Positions 9,530-19,692 are shown, counted from the first letter of the stretch. The stretch: DNA of 64,000 bases from Sulfitobacter aestuariivivens (GCF_014763045.1 NZ_JACTAG010000001.1:434001-498000), one strand, 5' to 3'. The notes: generated from the letters alone by a model not told the origin. Numbers and translations are program-made.

Positions 9530-9895
9530 ATGAAACCTATTATCGCCGCCATTATTGCTATCGCGCTTCTCGCTCCTGCTGCGCGGGCGCAGGCAGAGGG
9601 TCCGTCATTGATGGAGCGGGGTGCCGAGTTGTTTCTTGAGGGGCTGCTGAAAGAAATGCAGCCGGCCATTGAAGAGTTTGAAGGGCTGGCCGATCAGATG
9701 GGCCCCGCGCTGCGGCTTTTTGCTGATGAGATGGGCCCAAAGCTGGCTGAGATCCTGGAGGAGGTGGAAGATTGGAGCGCGTATCAGGCACCCGAGATTC
9801 TGCCAAATGGCGATATTATCATTCGACGAAAGCCGGATCATCCGTTGACGCCACCTGCGGAAAAGACCGAACCTGAGCCGCAGATCGAATTGTGA
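9530..9895 (+). CDS. Small exported acidic protein, unknown function
   Basis: A 121-residue protein with a signal peptide (MKPIIAAIIAIALLAP... ARAQA). The mature part is amphipathic and acidic (EGLLKEMQPAIEEFEGLADQM and following helices) and ends in a Pro/Glu-rich tail. It is probably periplasmic, and no known domain was recognised. The ATG at 9530 is chosen because the signal peptide begins there; upstream in-frame TTG codons at 9479 and 9521 are alternatives. Its stop overlaps the GTG of the broken VOC gene that follows. Confidence 0.7.
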   Translation: MKPIIAAIIAIALLAPAARAQAEGPSLMERGAELFLEGLLKEMQPAIEEFEGLADQMGPALRLFADEMGPKLAEILEEVEDWSAYQAPEILPNGDIIIRRKPDHPLTPPAEKTEPEPQIEL

Positions 9896-10284
9896 AAAAC
9901 CCTTTCGATGCGATCAGTTCGATTGATTATACGGTCATCATTGTCCGCGACATGGCCGCGATGCGGGCCTTCTAGGAAGGTTTCCTGAACTTTAATCTCA
10001 CGCGGCAATTGTCTGATAACTGGTTCGAATATGAGATTGGCGGAAATACGCTGGCGTTGTCTGCACCGGGATTGACGGCGGCGGATACCCCTGTCCCCTA
10101 TGGGACAGCCGGGTTGCAGCTGGCGTTCTGTGTTTCAGTCGACGATGTCGATGCCTGTCATGAGGTGCTGACCACGCAGGGGGTGGATGTCGTATCGCCG
10201 CCAACGGATCGGGATTTTGGCCACCGCACGCTTTTCTTTTGCGACCCCGATGGCAATCTGCTGGAGATTTACGCCGAAATCTGA
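9892..10284 (+). pseudogene. VOC-family gene interrupted by one amber codon
   Basis: Translation from the GTG at 9892 (GTGA overlap with the previous stop) gives VKNPFDAISSIDYTVIIVRD, then MAAMRAF, then TAG at 9973-9975. The frame continues EGFLNFNLTRQL... and ends DPDGNLLEIYAEI at 10284. In VOC proteins the pattern is AFYxxxLGF, so the amber codon sits exactly where a Tyr is expected and one base change (TAC or TAT to TAG) explains it. No other frame damage is seen. It may be a recent pseudogene, a suppressed stop or a sequencing error. The 3' end overlaps the convergent ppx gene by 16 bp. Confidence 0.8.
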
Positions 10285-11867
10285 TCTGGGACGCGTTTGC
10301 CGCGCTTACGGGTTTTTACTGTCACGTTCGCCCCGAGCGAGCTGGCCAGCGAACTGAGCCGCGCCTCTGCCACTTCGCCAAAAAGCGGTACCATGTCGGG
10401 CGTCAGCCATAACTCAAGCTGTTTCTTCTGAGGAAACCAGCGCAGTTCGCCGCGTTCTTCATCCTTATTCATCCACAACATCGCCCCGAAACGCATGGCT
10501 TTGCCCAGCACTTCGGCCTCGAGCCGCGTCCGTTCGTCGATCATCCCGTAAAGGTCTTCGAAGCGCGTGTTTTCGCGCTTGTTCGAATACCGATGCAGCA
10601 GCGCCAGTCCCAGAAATATGCGCTCAGAGTGTTTCAGACCGCCAAGGTTGGCGCGTGTGGCGTTGTCGAAACAGACCTCGGCGCGGTAGTCGGGATGCGC
10701 GCGCCAGCTGACATCGTGAAGAAGGCAGGCCGCCTTGACCATGCGTTTGCGCGGGCCGGAGGCGGATTTGTAGAGCGGCGCGATGAAGGAATTGAGAGCC
10801 TTGCCAAAGCCTGGCATGCGGGCGTCCTTGGCTTCGGCAAAGCGGCAGGCCTCGATCAGAGGGTCGCGGTCGCGCAGGCGCTGTGGCATCTGTTCGTAGA
10901 GCATCCCTTCACGGATACCATAGCTCGAGATCGCGATGTCCTTTGGCTTGAAGGTCTTGATCAGGCGGCCCAAGACTTCGGCGGCATAGGGCACAAGCGC
11001 GGCACGGGTGGCAGAGACCCCGGCGAGCGTGCGCAGGTCTTCGACGTCGTTCTTGCGGATATACTCGACCGTTGCAGAAACGGATTTTCGGGTCATGCGG
11101 TATTCATGAAGCACATGCAGCGGATAGCCGCGCCGCAACATGTCGATGCGCGCGATAGCCCGCCAGGAGCCGCCCACCAGAAACAGACGGTCGCGTTGAC
11201 TGCCCATGCGGTCTTCGAGCGTTTCCATGACCTCTTTGATGTGGGCCTTGCGCGCCTTGGCGCCGCCCTTGATATCGCGCAGTTTCAGCGGGCCAAGCTG
11301 GCTGGTCACGCGGCGGCCCACGCGGCCACCCGAGATCTCGGCAAGCTCCATCGAAGAGCCGCCGATGTCACAGACCAGCCCATAGGCCCCGGGCCAGCCC
11401 AGCAGCACACCTTGTGCGGAAAGCCGGGCCTCTTCTTCGCCGTCGATGACCCAGATGCGAAGGCCAGTCGCTTGCCGCACCTCTTCGCAGAACGCCTTGC
11501 CGTCGGTTGCATCGCGGACGGCTGCTGTTGCCACGCAGGTCAGTTCGCTTAACCCCATACCATCGGCCAACTTTTTGAAGCGCTTCATGGCCGACAGGGC
11601 CCGGGCGCGGCCCTCGATGCTGAGGTGCCCTGTGTCGGCCATGTCGGCCCCCAAGGCGCACATGATTTTTTCATTATAGAAATAGGCAGGCGACCGGGCG
11701 GCACCATCAAAGACCACCAGCCGGACGGAATTTGAGCCGACGTCGACCACGCCCACGCGGGCAAGTTTGCGCGCACTTGGGTCTTCGAACAGCGGCTTTG
11801 AGAAAGGCCCCAAATCGGCAACCCCGGTTTCGGGGACGGGGGGTGAGTGTTCGGTCAACTGGGCCAT
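10269..11867 (-). CDS. ppx: Exopolyphosphatase / pppGpp phosphohydrolase family
   Basis: A 532-residue Ppx/GppA protein of the actin-like ATPase fold. The phosphate-1 motif VDVGSNSVRLVVFDG lies near residues 41-55 and the phosphate-2 motif CDIGGSSMEL near 166-175. A C-terminal HD-like helical region (LLHDVSW) is typical of the longer members. It releases phosphate from polyphosphate ends or from pppGpp. AGGAG precedes the ATG at 11867; a longer frame upstream is not supported. It lies 186 bp downstream of ppk on the same strand, the synthesis/degradation pair usual in this group. Confidence 0.93.
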   Translation of the reverse strand: MAQLTEHSPPVPETGVADLGPFSKPLFEDPSARKLARVGVVDVGSNSVRLVVFDGAARSPAYFYNEKIMCALGADMADTGHLSIEGRARALSAMKRFKKLADGMGLSELTCVATAAVRDATDGKAFCEEVRQATGLRIWVIDGEEEARLSAQGVLLGWPGAYGLVCDIGGSSMELAEISGGRVGRRVTSQLGPLKLRDIKGGAKARKAHIKEVMETLEDRMGSQRDRLFLVGGSWRAIARIDMLRRGYPLHVLHEYRMTRKSVSATVEYIRKNDVEDLRTLAGVSATRAALVPYAAEVLGRLIKTFKPKDIAISSYGIREGMLYEQMPQRLRDRDPLIEACRFAEAKDARMPGFGKALNSFIAPLYKSASGPRKRMVKAACLLHDVSWRAHPDYRAEVCFDNATRANLGGLKHSERIFLGLALLHRYSNKRENTRFEDLYGMIDERTRLEAEVLGKAMRFGAMLWMNKDEERGELRWFPQKKQLELWLTPDMVPLFGEVAEARLSSLASSLGANVTVKTRKRGKRVPDQISA

Positions 11868-11938
11868 GCCGTCTCCTGCCGGTTGATGGGGTGCAAGATG
11901 GGGCAGGGGGTGGGGGAGGTCAATCGTGATCCGAAAGA

Positions 11939-11956
11939 GAGGGCCCATGGGCCCTC
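11939..11956. repeat. 18-bp perfect palindrome between ppk and ppx
   Basis: GAGGGCCCATGGGCCCTC reads the same on both strands and can fold as a 7-bp stem with a CATG loop. On the minus strand it is followed by TCTTT. It may attenuate read-through from ppk into ppx; this is inference. Confidence 0.6.
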
Positions 11957-12053
11957 AAGACATATCGGTTTTTGTGGCGTGTCTGAGCCCCCGCTTTCGA
12001 CGGAGCGTGCGCGTTTGGCGTTGTGCAGAGGTATTTGAGAAAAGGGTGAAACA

Positions 12054-14228
12054 TCAGTCTTCGGTGTGCGTCAGCTTGGGTACATCAGAGGCGCCCGCCG
12101 ACCCACGACCGGAAAGGGACGGGTTTTCCATGAAAAAGCGGTGGCAGTTGAAGGCAAAGCGTCCTTCTTCGAGGGCAGGGCGTTGAAAGCTTCCGTCTGG
12201 CCCCATGACCCAGCTTTGAGCCACATCGGCCAGGTTGGCGGCCATGATCTGACTGGTGATCTGCGCTTTGACGGTGGGGTTCTCGATCTCCACCAGGGTC
12301 TCGACCCGCCGGTTGAGGTTACGCCCCATCCAGTCTGCGGACGAGATAAAGACACGGGCTTTCTTGTGAGGCAGGCCCTTGCCGTTGCCAAAACAGACGA
12401 TACGGGAGTGTTCGAGAAACCGGCCGACGATCGATTTGACACGGATGTTGTCGCTAAGCCCCTGCACGCCCGGCCGCAGACCGCAGATGCCACGGATGAT
12501 AAGGCTGATATTCACGCCCGCCTGAGAGGCCGCGTAAAGCGCGTCGATGACCTCGCTGTCGATCAGGCTGTTCATTTTGGCCCATATTTCCGCCGGGCGA
12601 CCTGCCGCTGCGTGATCTGCCTCGGCCCGGATCATTTCCAGCAGGCGGGGTTTCAGTGTGGTGGGTGAGATGGCCAGATTGGCCAGCGCTTCTGGTTGTG
12701 CATAGCCTGAAAGGTAGTTGAAGACTTTGGTTGCATCGCGTCCGAGCGTCTGATCGCAAGTGAAGAGGCTCAGATCTGTGTAGATGCGGGCCGTGATCGG
12801 GTGATAGTTGCCGGTGCCGTAGTGGGTGTATGTGACCAGCTGACTGCCTTCCCGCCGCACCACGGTTGATATCTTGGCGTGGGTCTTGAGATCGATAAAG
12901 CCATAGACCACATGCGCGCCCGCGCGTTCCAGACGGCGGGACTGCCGGATGTTGGCGGCCTCATCGAAGCGGGCCTTGAGCTCTACCAATGCGGTGACGG
13001 ATTTGCCATCTTCGGCAGCTTCACAGAGGGCCTCGACGATGGGGCTGTCACGTGACGTGCGATAAAGGGTTTGTTTTATCGCCACGACGTTCGGGTCACG
13101 GGCGGCTTGATTGAGAAAGCGCACTACCATATCGAAGGTTTCATAGGGGTGGTGCAGTAGCATGTCCTTTTGGCGGATCGCCTCGAACATGTCGCCGTCA
13201 TGGTCCATCACACGCTCTGGCACACGCGGGGTGAACTGAGGCCAAAGCAGGTCAGGGCGCGCATCGGTCACCAGTTCTGACAGATCATCAACACCGATCA
13301 TGCCATCGATTTCGATCACGTCACGGGGTTGAACGCCCAGTTCGTCCATTACCACCGCTTTGAGCTTTTCCGGCGCGCCGGAGGAATGGGTCAGACGAAC
13401 GACCTCTCCCCGGCGACGGCGTTTTAGCGCGACCTCGAATTCGCGCACGAGGTCTTCGGCCTCATCCTCCACTTCCAGATCGCTGTCGCGCAGGACGCGG
13501 AATTCGAAGTGGGATTTCAGCACATACCCCGGGAAGAGGTCCGGGATATGAAGAACCAGCAGGTCTTCGAGCGGCAGATACCGCAACACGCCCTCTGGTG
13601 CGGGCAGGGGCATGAAACGATCGATCTGGGCAGGGATCGGCAGCAGCGCCTGCAGCGGGCGTTTATCGCTGGTGCGTTCAAGTTGCAGTGCCAGCGCGTA
13701 GCCAGTGTTGGGGATAAAGGGAAAGGGGTGCGCGGGATCGATCGCCAGTGGCGACAGAACTGCGAAAACCTGATTGAGAAAGACCTCGGCCATGGCAGCA
13801 CGGTCTTCGCTGGTCAGGTCCGCGTTGCGTTCCAGCATGATGTTTTGCGCGTCCATCTCAGCCATCAGATCGACGAGTACACGCTGTTGCGTCATCATCA
13901 GATTGCGCGCGTTTTCGTTAATCAGCACCAGTTGTTCGGCAGGGGTCAGCCCGTCAGCCGCGGGCGTGGTGTTGCCTGCCTGCGCCAACTCGCGCAGGCC
14001 CGCGACGCGTACGGTATAGAATTCATCAAGGTTATCGGCCGAGATCGACAGGAAGCGCAGGCGTTCCAGAAGTGGCACGCGGGGGTTTTCGGCTTCCTCC
14101 ACCACGCGCCAGTTGAACGCGAGCCAGCTCAGCTCTCGATTGAAGAACCGGCCCGGACCGTGGATGTCGAGGTCTTGCAGATGCGCGGCCTTCGGAAACG
14201 GGGCCTTGAGGAAATCGGCTTGGTTCAT
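12054..14228 (-). CDS. ppk: Polyphosphate kinase 1
   Basis: A 724-residue PPK1. The opening [21 protein letters not shown] is the family N-terminus. The HKD-like catalytic core contains [30 protein letters not shown] (catalytic His near residue 450) and [20 protein letters not shown]. The second conserved His region is around IVCFGNGKG and [16 protein letters not shown]. Family members polymerise the gamma-phosphate of ATP into polyphosphate at the membrane. The gene follows hdaA by 66 bp and precedes ppx on the minus strand, consistent with one transcript AI-2E permease-hdaA-ppk-ppx. Confidence 0.96.
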   Translation of the reverse strand: MNQADFLKAPFPKAAHLQDLDIHGPGRFFNRELSWLAFNWRVVEEAENPRVPLLERLRFLSISADNLDEFYTVRVAGLRELAQAGNTTPAADGLTPAEQLVLINENARNLMMTQQRVLVDLMAEMDAQNIMLERNADLTSEDRAAMAEVFLNQVFAVLSPLAIDPAHPFPFIPNTGYALALQLERTSDKRPLQALLPIPAQIDRFMPLPAPEGVLRYLPLEDLLVLHIPDLFPGYVLKSHFEFRVLRDSDLEVEDEAEDLVREFEVALKRRRRGEVVRLTHSSGAPEKLKAVVMDELGVQPRDVIEIDGMIGVDDLSELVTDARPDLLWPQFTPRVPERVMDHDGDMFEAIRQKDMLLHHPYETFDMVVRFLNQAARDPNVVAIKQTLYRTSRDSPIVEALCEAAEDGKSVTALVELKARFDEAANIRQSRRLERAGAHVVYGFIDLKTHAKISTVVRREGSQLVTYTHYGTGNYHPITARIYTDLSLFTCDQTLGRDATKVFNYLSGYAQPEALANLAISPTTLKPRLLEMIRAEADHAAAGRPAEIWAKMNSLIDSEVIDALYAASQAGVNISLIIRGICGLRPGVQGLSDNIRVKSIVGRFLEHSRIVCFGNGKGLPHKKARVFISSADWMGRNLNRRVETLVEIENPTVKAQITSQIMAANLADVAQSWVMGPDGSFQRPALEEGRFAFNCHRFFMENPSLSGRGSAGASDVPKLTHTED

Positions 14229-14294
14229 TGAGGCCTTGTGGCGTTGGATTATGACAGTTTTACGAAAGGTTGGCGGATGCGACCAAGGCTGGCA

Positions 14295-14978
14295 TTATTC
14301 CTCGGGGGCATCGCCTTTGTCCAGCACTTGAGCCGCCAGCGCCCGGGTAACGGGCCGTTTGAGCGCGATGGAGGCGGAATCAAGCTGTTCAATCACCGCA
14401 ATTGCTGCGGCAAAAGAGCGGTCTATACGGGGCAGCAGATAGGGGACCAGATCCGGCTTGGGTGTCAGTTGACGGTCCGCGAGGAGTTTGACCAGCAGAG
14501 CGGACAATAGTACATCATCGGGTGGCTCCAGTGCGACAGCAGTTGCGCCGCGCAGGCGGCTGACAAGATCAGGCAGCGTGAGGCCCCAGTGCTGCACCGG
14601 GCCCGTGCCCGTCAGCAAAAGCGTATGTTCCTCAGCCAGAACGAGATTGTGGAGGTGAAACAGGGCGACCTGCGCGCTTTCATCTGATGCGATGTCGGGG
14701 ATATCTTCCACCGCCAAGGCACTGCGGCCCAAGGTCGGGATATCGGTTGCTGAAAGGTCGCGGGCGGATAGGATCGTGGCCTTTGCCCTTTCGGCCCAGA
14801 CGTGGGTCAGGTGTGTCTTGCCCGATCCTGCAGGCCCGGTGAGGGCCAGCTTTCCGCCTGCCCAGTCGGGCCAGGCGTCGATCATTGCCATCGCCATCGC
14901 GTTTGACGGGGCAACAAAGAAAGCGTCGCGCCCCAGCGCAGTGCGGCTGGGCAGGTCAAGGCCAAGCTGTTCGATCAT
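14295..14978 (-). CDS. hdaA: DnaA-related regulatory ATPase (Hda/HdaA)
   Basis: A 227-residue protein with a Walker A motif, TGPAGSGKTHL, near residues 47-57, and a DnaA-like AAA+ core; it lacks the DNA-binding domain IV of DnaA. This length and architecture match Hda proteins, which bind the sliding clamp and promote hydrolysis of DnaA-ATP after initiation. The N-terminus MIEQLGLDLP resembles the clamp-binding peptide (QLxLxL/P) of Hda. One base separates its start from the stop of the upstream AI-2E permease gene, so translation is likely coupled. Confidence 0.9.
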   Translation of the reverse strand: MIEQLGLDLPSRTALGRDAFFVAPSNAMAMAMIDAWPDWAGGKLALTGPAGSGKTHLTHVWAERAKATILSARDLSATDIPTLGRSALAVEDIPDIASDESAQVALFHLHNLVLAEEHTLLLTGTGPVQHWGLTLPDLVSRLRGATAVALEPPDDVLLSALLVKLLADRQLTPKPDLVPYLLPRIDRSFAAAIAVIEQLDSASIALKRPVTRALAAQVLDKGDAPEE

Positions 14979-14979
14979 G

Positions 14980-16062
14980 TCAGCGTTTGTCCGGCGTTTC
15001 GGTTGGGCCAGCGTCGACCCCGCGATAGAGCAGGCTTTGTTGATACCGGTCCACTGCGAAACGCGCGATCACACCAATTGCGGCCGCAACCGGTACGGCA
15101 ACCAGCATGCCGATAAATCCAAAGAGCGTGCCGAAGACCGAAAGCGAAAGGATGAGCCAGACCGGATGCAGCCCAACCGAGCTGCCGACCAGTTTGGGGG
15201 TCAGCACATTGCCTTCGACCACCTGACCAAGTCCGAAAATGCCCGCGACCATCCCGATGGACACCCAATCGCCCCAGAACTGGAATAGCGCCAGCCCGAT
15301 GGCCAGCGCACCCCCCAGCAGGGCGCCCAGATAGGGGATAAAGGTGACGAGACCCGCGATAAATCCGACGACCAGGCCAAAGTTGAGCCCCACCAGCATC
15401 AGCGCGATCGCATAGTAGGTCCCAAGGATCAGACAGACCGTGCCCATGCCCCTGATGAACGACGCCAGCGTGCCGTCGATTTCCCGCGCCAGGTGGCGGA
15501 TCGTTGGCGCGTGATCGCGTGGAAGCATGTCGTCGATGGCGGCCACCATGCGGTCCCAATCCAGCAGAAGGTAGACTGCGACAACCGGAACAATGACGAA
15601 AAGCAGAATGATATTGAGAATTGAAGAGACAGAGGCCAGCGCCGCCTCAAGCACCTGCCCGCCGCGTTCCTGAATGGTGGCGCCGATCGAATTGATCGAC
15701 GAGCGCAAGGTAGACCCCTCTTCAAGGATGGAGGGGAAGCGCGTCGTCAGGAAATCGGTGAAATCGCGGGTAAGCTGTGGGGCGGTTTCTATCAGATTGG
15801 CTGTCTGATTCACCAATGTCGGCACTACCAGCAAGGCCATGATCACGAATATCAAAATAGCCACGACCGTAATCACCGCCGTCGCCAGTGCACGGCTTAG
15901 TCCCATGCGCTCAAGCCGGTCGGCAACTGGGTCTAGGAAATAGGCAATTGCGCCACCCAGAACAAACGGCAGCAGGACATCTCCCAGAAACCACAAGATC
16001 ACCGCGAAAACGGCAGCGGTCAGGCCCCAGTATTTCAATTGATCCTTGATCGGCAATGCCAT
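14980..16062 (-). CDS. AI-2E family permease (PerM/YdiK type)
   Basis: A 360-residue polytopic membrane protein. Two N-terminal helices (YWGLTAAVFAVILWFLGDVLLPF...) are followed by a third (ALATAVITVVAILIFVIMALLVV), a soluble middle segment, and a C-terminal block of helices with the GYIAGL/FIPYLGALLGG-type pattern seen as GFIAGLVTFIPYLGALLGG. Members export AI-2 or, in some bacteria, exchange Na+/H+; the substrate is unknown here. The ATG at 16062 has GGAAG seven bases upstream; an in-frame start at 16101 is possible but lacks a site. It heads the hdaA-ppk-ppx run. Confidence 0.9.
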   Translation of the reverse strand: MALPIKDQLKYWGLTAAVFAVILWFLGDVLLPFVLGGAIAYFLDPVADRLERMGLSRALATAVITVVAILIFVIMALLVVPTLVNQTANLIETAPQLTRDFTDFLTTRFPSILEEGSTLRSSINSIGATIQERGGQVLEAALASVSSILNIILLFVIVPVVAVYLLLDWDRMVAAIDDMLPRDHAPTIRHLAREIDGTLASFIRGMGTVCLILGTYYAIALMLVGLNFGLVVGFIAGLVTFIPYLGALLGGALAIGLALFQFWGDWVSIGMVAGIFGLGQVVEGNVLTPKLVGSSVGLHPVWLILSLSVFGTLFGFIGMLVAVPVAAAIGVIARFAVDRYQQSLLYRGVDAGPTETPDKR

Positions 16063-16234
16063 GCGCAGCTTCCGTGATTGCTCCACTTTGACATCGCCCA
16101 TGCAGCGGCCCGTTTCAAGGGTTTGCAGGGAAATGGGTGGTTAGGAAGTCAAACAAGGGATAGAACCGCCGGCCAGTGTGGGGGTATTTGCCACCTAGGG
16201 CTGGTCCATCGTGGGCGTGCTAAACTCATCCGGT

Positions 16235-16261
16235 CAGGGTGCGATGGCGTACCGCACCCTG
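16235..16261 (-). terminator. Hairpin downstream of the fasciclin gene
   Basis: A perfect 9-bp inverted repeat CAGGGTGCG / CGCACCCTG with a nine-base loop begins 21 bases past the fasciclin stop on the minus strand. There is no adjacent T-run, so function as terminator is tentative. Confidence 0.45.
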
Positions 16262-16281
16262 CATGTCTGTGTCGGGAAGGG

Positions 16282-16797
16282 TCAGTGGCAGGCCGGACGA
16301 GTGCCGGGCAAAAGGACCTTGTCAATCACATGGATCACGCCGTTGTCGGCCTGAATATTGGCGATCACCACATTGGCTGTGTCACCGGACCCATCTGCGA
16401 TGGACACGCCTTCGGCATTCTTTGTGATGCACAACCGCTCTGATGCAAGTACCGGCTTGAAATAGTTGGAGCCTTCGGGGATCGCTTCAGCTTGCAGGTT
16501 CCGGTCGTCGACGTGATACAGCAAGATGTTGGTGAGTTGATCTTTGTTCTCGGGCTTCAACAATGTTTCGACAGTGGCGTCAGGCAACGCGGCAAAGGCG
16601 TCATTTACTGGGGCATAGACAGTAAAGGGGCCGGGTCCCTGTAGAGTGTCGGCGAGGCCGGCTGCCCCCAAAGCTGCGACGAGTGTGGAAAAGCGATCAT
16701 CACCTGCGGCGATTTCTACAATGTTGGCGGCCTGAGCCGTGGAGCTGAGTGTGAGTGCGGCTGCTGTCGCGGCGGCCATCATGTGAAGTTTCGTCAT
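16282..16797 (-). CDS. Fasciclin (FAS1) domain protein, exported
   Basis: A 171-residue protein with a signal peptide (MTKLHMMAAATAAALTLSS... AQA) and one FAS1 domain covering the rest. The FAS1 box motifs are visible: FSTLVAALGAAGL, GPFTVYAPVNDAFAALP, LLYHV, and the final NGVIHVIDKVLLP. Such single-domain secreted proteins are common in Alphaproteobacteria and are linked to adhesion or stress, but no specific role can be given. A good ribosome site (AAGGAAGGA) precedes the ATG. It is divergent from pepT, with which it shares a 146-bp promoter region. Confidence 0.92.
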   Translation of the reverse strand: MTKLHMMAAATAAALTLSSTAQAANIVEIAAGDDRFSTLVAALGAAGLADTLQGPGPFTVYAPVNDAFAALPDATVETLLKPENKDQLTNILLYHVDDRNLQAEAIPEGSNYFKPVLASERLCITKNAEGVSIADGSGDTANVVIANIQADNGVIHVIDKVLLPGTRPACH

Positions 16798-16943
16798 CTT
16801 CTATTCCTTCCTTGTACGTACCTGTCATGCCGTGTTGACATGCAGGAGGGATACGCCAGTGAAAGCCGCCTGGATCACGGTGCTCGCAAAGCTGTCATGT
16901 CCCTGAAATGTTTGATCCGACGAGCACGGAAGGGAGTACGCGC

Positions 16944-18185
16944 GTGCGGACATCTTTTGATGATGAACTTGAGGACAGACTGGTGCGCTATGCTGCCGTC
17001 GATACCCAGAGCGATGAAACATCTGCGGATAAGCCCAGCACGGACATTCAGCTTGTTCTGTCGCGCATGCTTGTTGCGGAGCTTGAAGAGATGGGTGCCA
17101 GTGACGTCTCTCTGACAGATTATGGCGTGGTCCTTGCGACAATCCCGGGGACTGTCGATGGGCCCACAATGGGGTGGCTGGCCCACGTAGATACCGCGCC
17201 ACAGTTCCATGCCGCAGGGGTAAAGCCTGTGGTGCACCGACACTATAACGGTGGAGACATAACCTTTGCTGATGCGCCCGATCTGAAGCTATCGCCGGAA
17301 AACGCGCCTTATCTGGCGGACAAGGTGGGTGACGACATCATAACCGCATCTGGCCAGACGTTGCTGGGAGCGGATGACAAGGCGGGTATCGCCATTGCGA
17401 TGACAGCGGCCCGGCATCTTATTGCGAACCCGGATATCCGGCACGGACCGATCCGGTTGGCATTTACCCCCGATGAAGAGATCGGCCGCGGTGTTGATGC
17501 CCGCCTGCCGGCTGAACTGGGCGCGGATTTTGCCTATACATTTGACGGCGGGCGCCCGGGTGAGATCGAGTATGAGACGTTCTCGGCGGATCGTGCAGTG
17601 GTCGAGATCACGGGTGTTTCTGCCCATCCCGGCTTTGCGACCGGGAAGATGGTGAACGCATTGCATCTTGCTGCGCGGATCCTGATGACCCTTCCACAGG
17701 CTACAATGACACCGGACACAACCAAAGGCATGGAAGGTTTCATTCACGCGACGGATCTGAACGGAGGATCGACGGAGGCGGAGTTGAAGTTCATCCTGCG
17801 TGATTTCGAAGTTGAGGGCTTGGCGCAGAAAGGGGAGTTGTTGCAGTCAGTGTGTGACACGGTGGCTTTGACAGAACCGCGCGCAGAGATCACCTGCACC
17901 ATCACGCCGCAATACCGCAATATGCGGTATTGGCTGGAAAACGACATGACGCCAGTGGAATTGGCGCGCAAGGCGGTGGCCGCAGTGGGGCTGGAGCCTG
18001 TTAGCGTTCCCATTCGCGGTGGAACGGATGGGTCGCGCCTGACCGAGATGGGGGTGCCATGCCCCAATATCTTTACCGGCATGCAAGAAATACATGGCCC
18101 ACTGGAATGGATTTCGGTGCAGGATATGGCGCTGGCAACACGTGTTGCACTGGAATTGGCTAAGGCCGCGGTGACAGCGGGCTGA
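16944..18185 (+). CDS. pepT: Peptidase T (tripeptide aminopeptidase)
   Basis: A 413-residue M20B metallopeptidase. Zinc-ligand regions appear in order: AHVDTAP (residue ~79), LLGADDKAG (~142), TPDEEIGRG (~177, catalytic Glu), and a late EIHGPLEW. Known PepT enzymes remove N-terminal residues from tripeptides in the cytoplasm. The GTG at 16944 is chosen because AAGGGAG lies seven bases upstream and the protein then opens VRTSFDDELEDRLVRYAAVDTQ, as in the family; an ATG at 16908 would add 12 unusual residues. Confidence 0.93.
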   Translation: MRTSFDDELEDRLVRYAAVDTQSDETSADKPSTDIQLVLSRMLVAELEEMGASDVSLTDYGVVLATIPGTVDGPTMGWLAHVDTAPQFHAAGVKPVVHRHYNGGDITFADAPDLKLSPENAPYLADKVGDDIITASGQTLLGADDKAGIAIAMTAARHLIANPDIRHGPIRLAFTPDEEIGRGVDARLPAELGADFAYTFDGGRPGEIEYETFSADRAVVEITGVSAHPGFATGKMVNALHLAARILMTLPQATMTPDTTKGMEGFIHATDLNGGSTEAELKFILRDFEVEGLAQKGELLQSVCDTVALTEPRAEITCTITPQYRNMRYWLENDMTPVELARKAVAAVGLEPVSVPIRGGTDGSRLTEMGVPCPNIFTGMQEIHGPLEWISVQDMALATRVALELAKAAVTAG

Positions 18186-18210
18186 GCGCTGGCGCGCCTT
18201 CGACTTTATT

Positions 18211-18251
18211 GATTTGTCTGCGACAAATCGCTGTGCGAGACGCTGTCTCGC
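18211..18251 (+). promoter_or_regulatory. Two adjacent perfect hairpins between pepT and proS
   Basis: GATTTGTC-TGC-GACAAATC (18211-18229) is followed after five bases by GCGAGAC-GCT-GTCTCGC (18235-18251). Both have three-base loops. They lie 26 bases after the pepT stop and 100 bases before proS. They could end pepT or form part of a proS leader; neither has a T-run. Confidence 0.55.
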
Positions 18252-18351
18252 GCTCTGGGAATATTCTGGCCAGAGAAAGAACAGGTTTGTGTCGGGCGGT
18301 GGTTTGACATAGCAACGGCCTCGCACCGTCAATACCAAGGAGAGTGCCCCC

Positions 18352-19692
18352 ATGCGTCTGTCGAGATATTTCCTGCCTGTGCTCAAGGAAAACCCAGCAG
18401 AGGCACAGATTGTCAGCCATCGGTTGATGTTGCGTGCCGGTATGATCAAGCAGGCCTCAGCGGGCATCTATTCCTGGCTGCCGCTGGGGTTCAAGGTGTT
18501 GCGCCGGATTGAGAATATCGTACACGAAGAACAGGCCAGGGCCGGACACATGGCAATGTTGATGCCGACTATTCAGTCGGCTGATCTATGGCGTGAAAGC
18601 GGGCGCTATGATGCCTATGGTGACGAAATGCTGCGCATCACAGACCGGGGTGGGCGGGATATGCTGTTTACGCCTACCGCTGAGGAACTGATAACAGACA
18701 TTTTTCGCGCACATGTCAGCAGTTACAAGGACTTGCCGCTGACAATGTATCAGATCCAGTGGAAATTTCGGGATGAAATCCGGCCGCGTTTTGGTGTGAT
18801 GCGAGGGCGCGAGTTCCTGATGAAGGACGGCTACAATTTTGATCTGAGCAAAGAAGACGCGTTGCATGCCTACAATCGGCATCTGGTCAGCTATCTGCGG
18901 ACCTATGAACGCATGGGATTGCAGGCTATTCCGATGCGCGCCGACAGCGGGCCTATCGGTGGGGACGACACGCATGAATTTCTGGTGCTGGCCGAAACCG
19001 GTGAATCCGAGGTGTTTTATGACAGCGCGGTGACCGATCTGACATTTGGCGATCGCGACATCGACTTTGACGATGTGGCGCAATGTGCGGCGATCATGGA
19101 AGAATTCACAACCAGATACGCCCGGACCGACGAGACCCATGATGAGGCGCTGTTTGCCGAGGTGCCCGAAGAGCGCCGGCGCACCGCGCGTGGGATCGAG
19201 GTCGGACAGATATTCTATTTTGGTACCAAATATTCAGAACCATTGGGCGCTACTGTCCAAGGGTCAGACGGCAAGCCGGTGCCTGTGCACATGGGCAGCC
19301 ACGGAATTGGTGTCAGCCGTCTTTTGGGCGCGATTATCGAGGCAAGCCATGATGACAAGGGCATTATCTGGCCTGAAGGAGTCACTCCGTTTCATGCGGG
19401 GATCGTAAACTTGCGCCAAGGCGATGCAGAGGCCGATGTAGCCTGTCAGGCGCTTTATGACAGCCTGACCGCTTTGGGACTTGAACCGCTTTATGACGAT
19501 CGCAAAGAAGGTGCGGGAAGCAAGTTCGCAACCATGGATCTGATTGGCTTGCCGTGGCGGATCACCGTAGGGCCGCGCGGGTTGAAAAATGGCGTGGTTG
19601 AGCTGACATCGCGCCGCAGCGGAACAAGCGAAGAAATGGCGCCTGAAGAGGCGGTTCAGCGCATTGCGCAAATATATGCCGGGATCGCCTGA
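18352..19692 (+). CDS. proS: Prolyl-tRNA synthetase (short alphaproteobacterial type)
   Basis: A 446-residue class II synthetase. Motif 1-2 regions are recognisable: [21 protein letters not shown], then the segment around residues 138-160 containing [21 protein letters not shown], and the motif 3 HGIGVSR. It goes directly from the active site to the anticodon-binding domain and lacks the ~180-residue INS editing insertion of E. coli-type ProRS, as is usual in Alphaproteobacteria, so proofreading in trans would be needed. GGAGAG precedes the ATG. Loss of INS is inferred from length. Confidence 0.96.
   Translation: MRLSRYFLPVLKENPAEAQIVSHRLMLRAGMIKQASAGIYSWLPLGFKVLRRIENIVHEEQARAGHMAMLMPTIQSADLWRESGRYDAYGDEMLRITDRGGRDMLFTPTAEELITDIFRAHVSSYKDLPLTMYQIQWKFRDEIRPRFGVMRGREFLMKDGYNFDLSKEDALHAYNRHLVSYLRTYERMGLQAIPMRADSGPIGGDDTHEFLVLAETGESEVFYDSAVTDLTFGDRDIDFDDVAQCAAIMEEFTTRYARTDETHDEALFAEVPEERRRTARGIEVGQIFYFGTKYSEPLGATVQGSDGKPVPVHMGSHGIGVSRLLGAIIEASHDDKGIIWPEGVTPFHAGIVNLRQGDAEADVACQALYDSLTALGLEPLYDDRKEGAGSKFATMDLIGLPWRITVGPRGLKNGVVELTSRRSGTSEEMAPEEAVQRIAQIYAGIA

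Noticed and set aside
10593-11552. Long open frame antisense to ppx
   Set aside because: It mirrors the codon pattern of the real gene in high-GC DNA and has no recognisable domain or ribosome site.
16235-16261. Strong Rho-independent terminator after the fasciclin gene
   Set aside because: The stem is perfect but lacks an adjacent T-run, so it is listed only as a tentative terminator.
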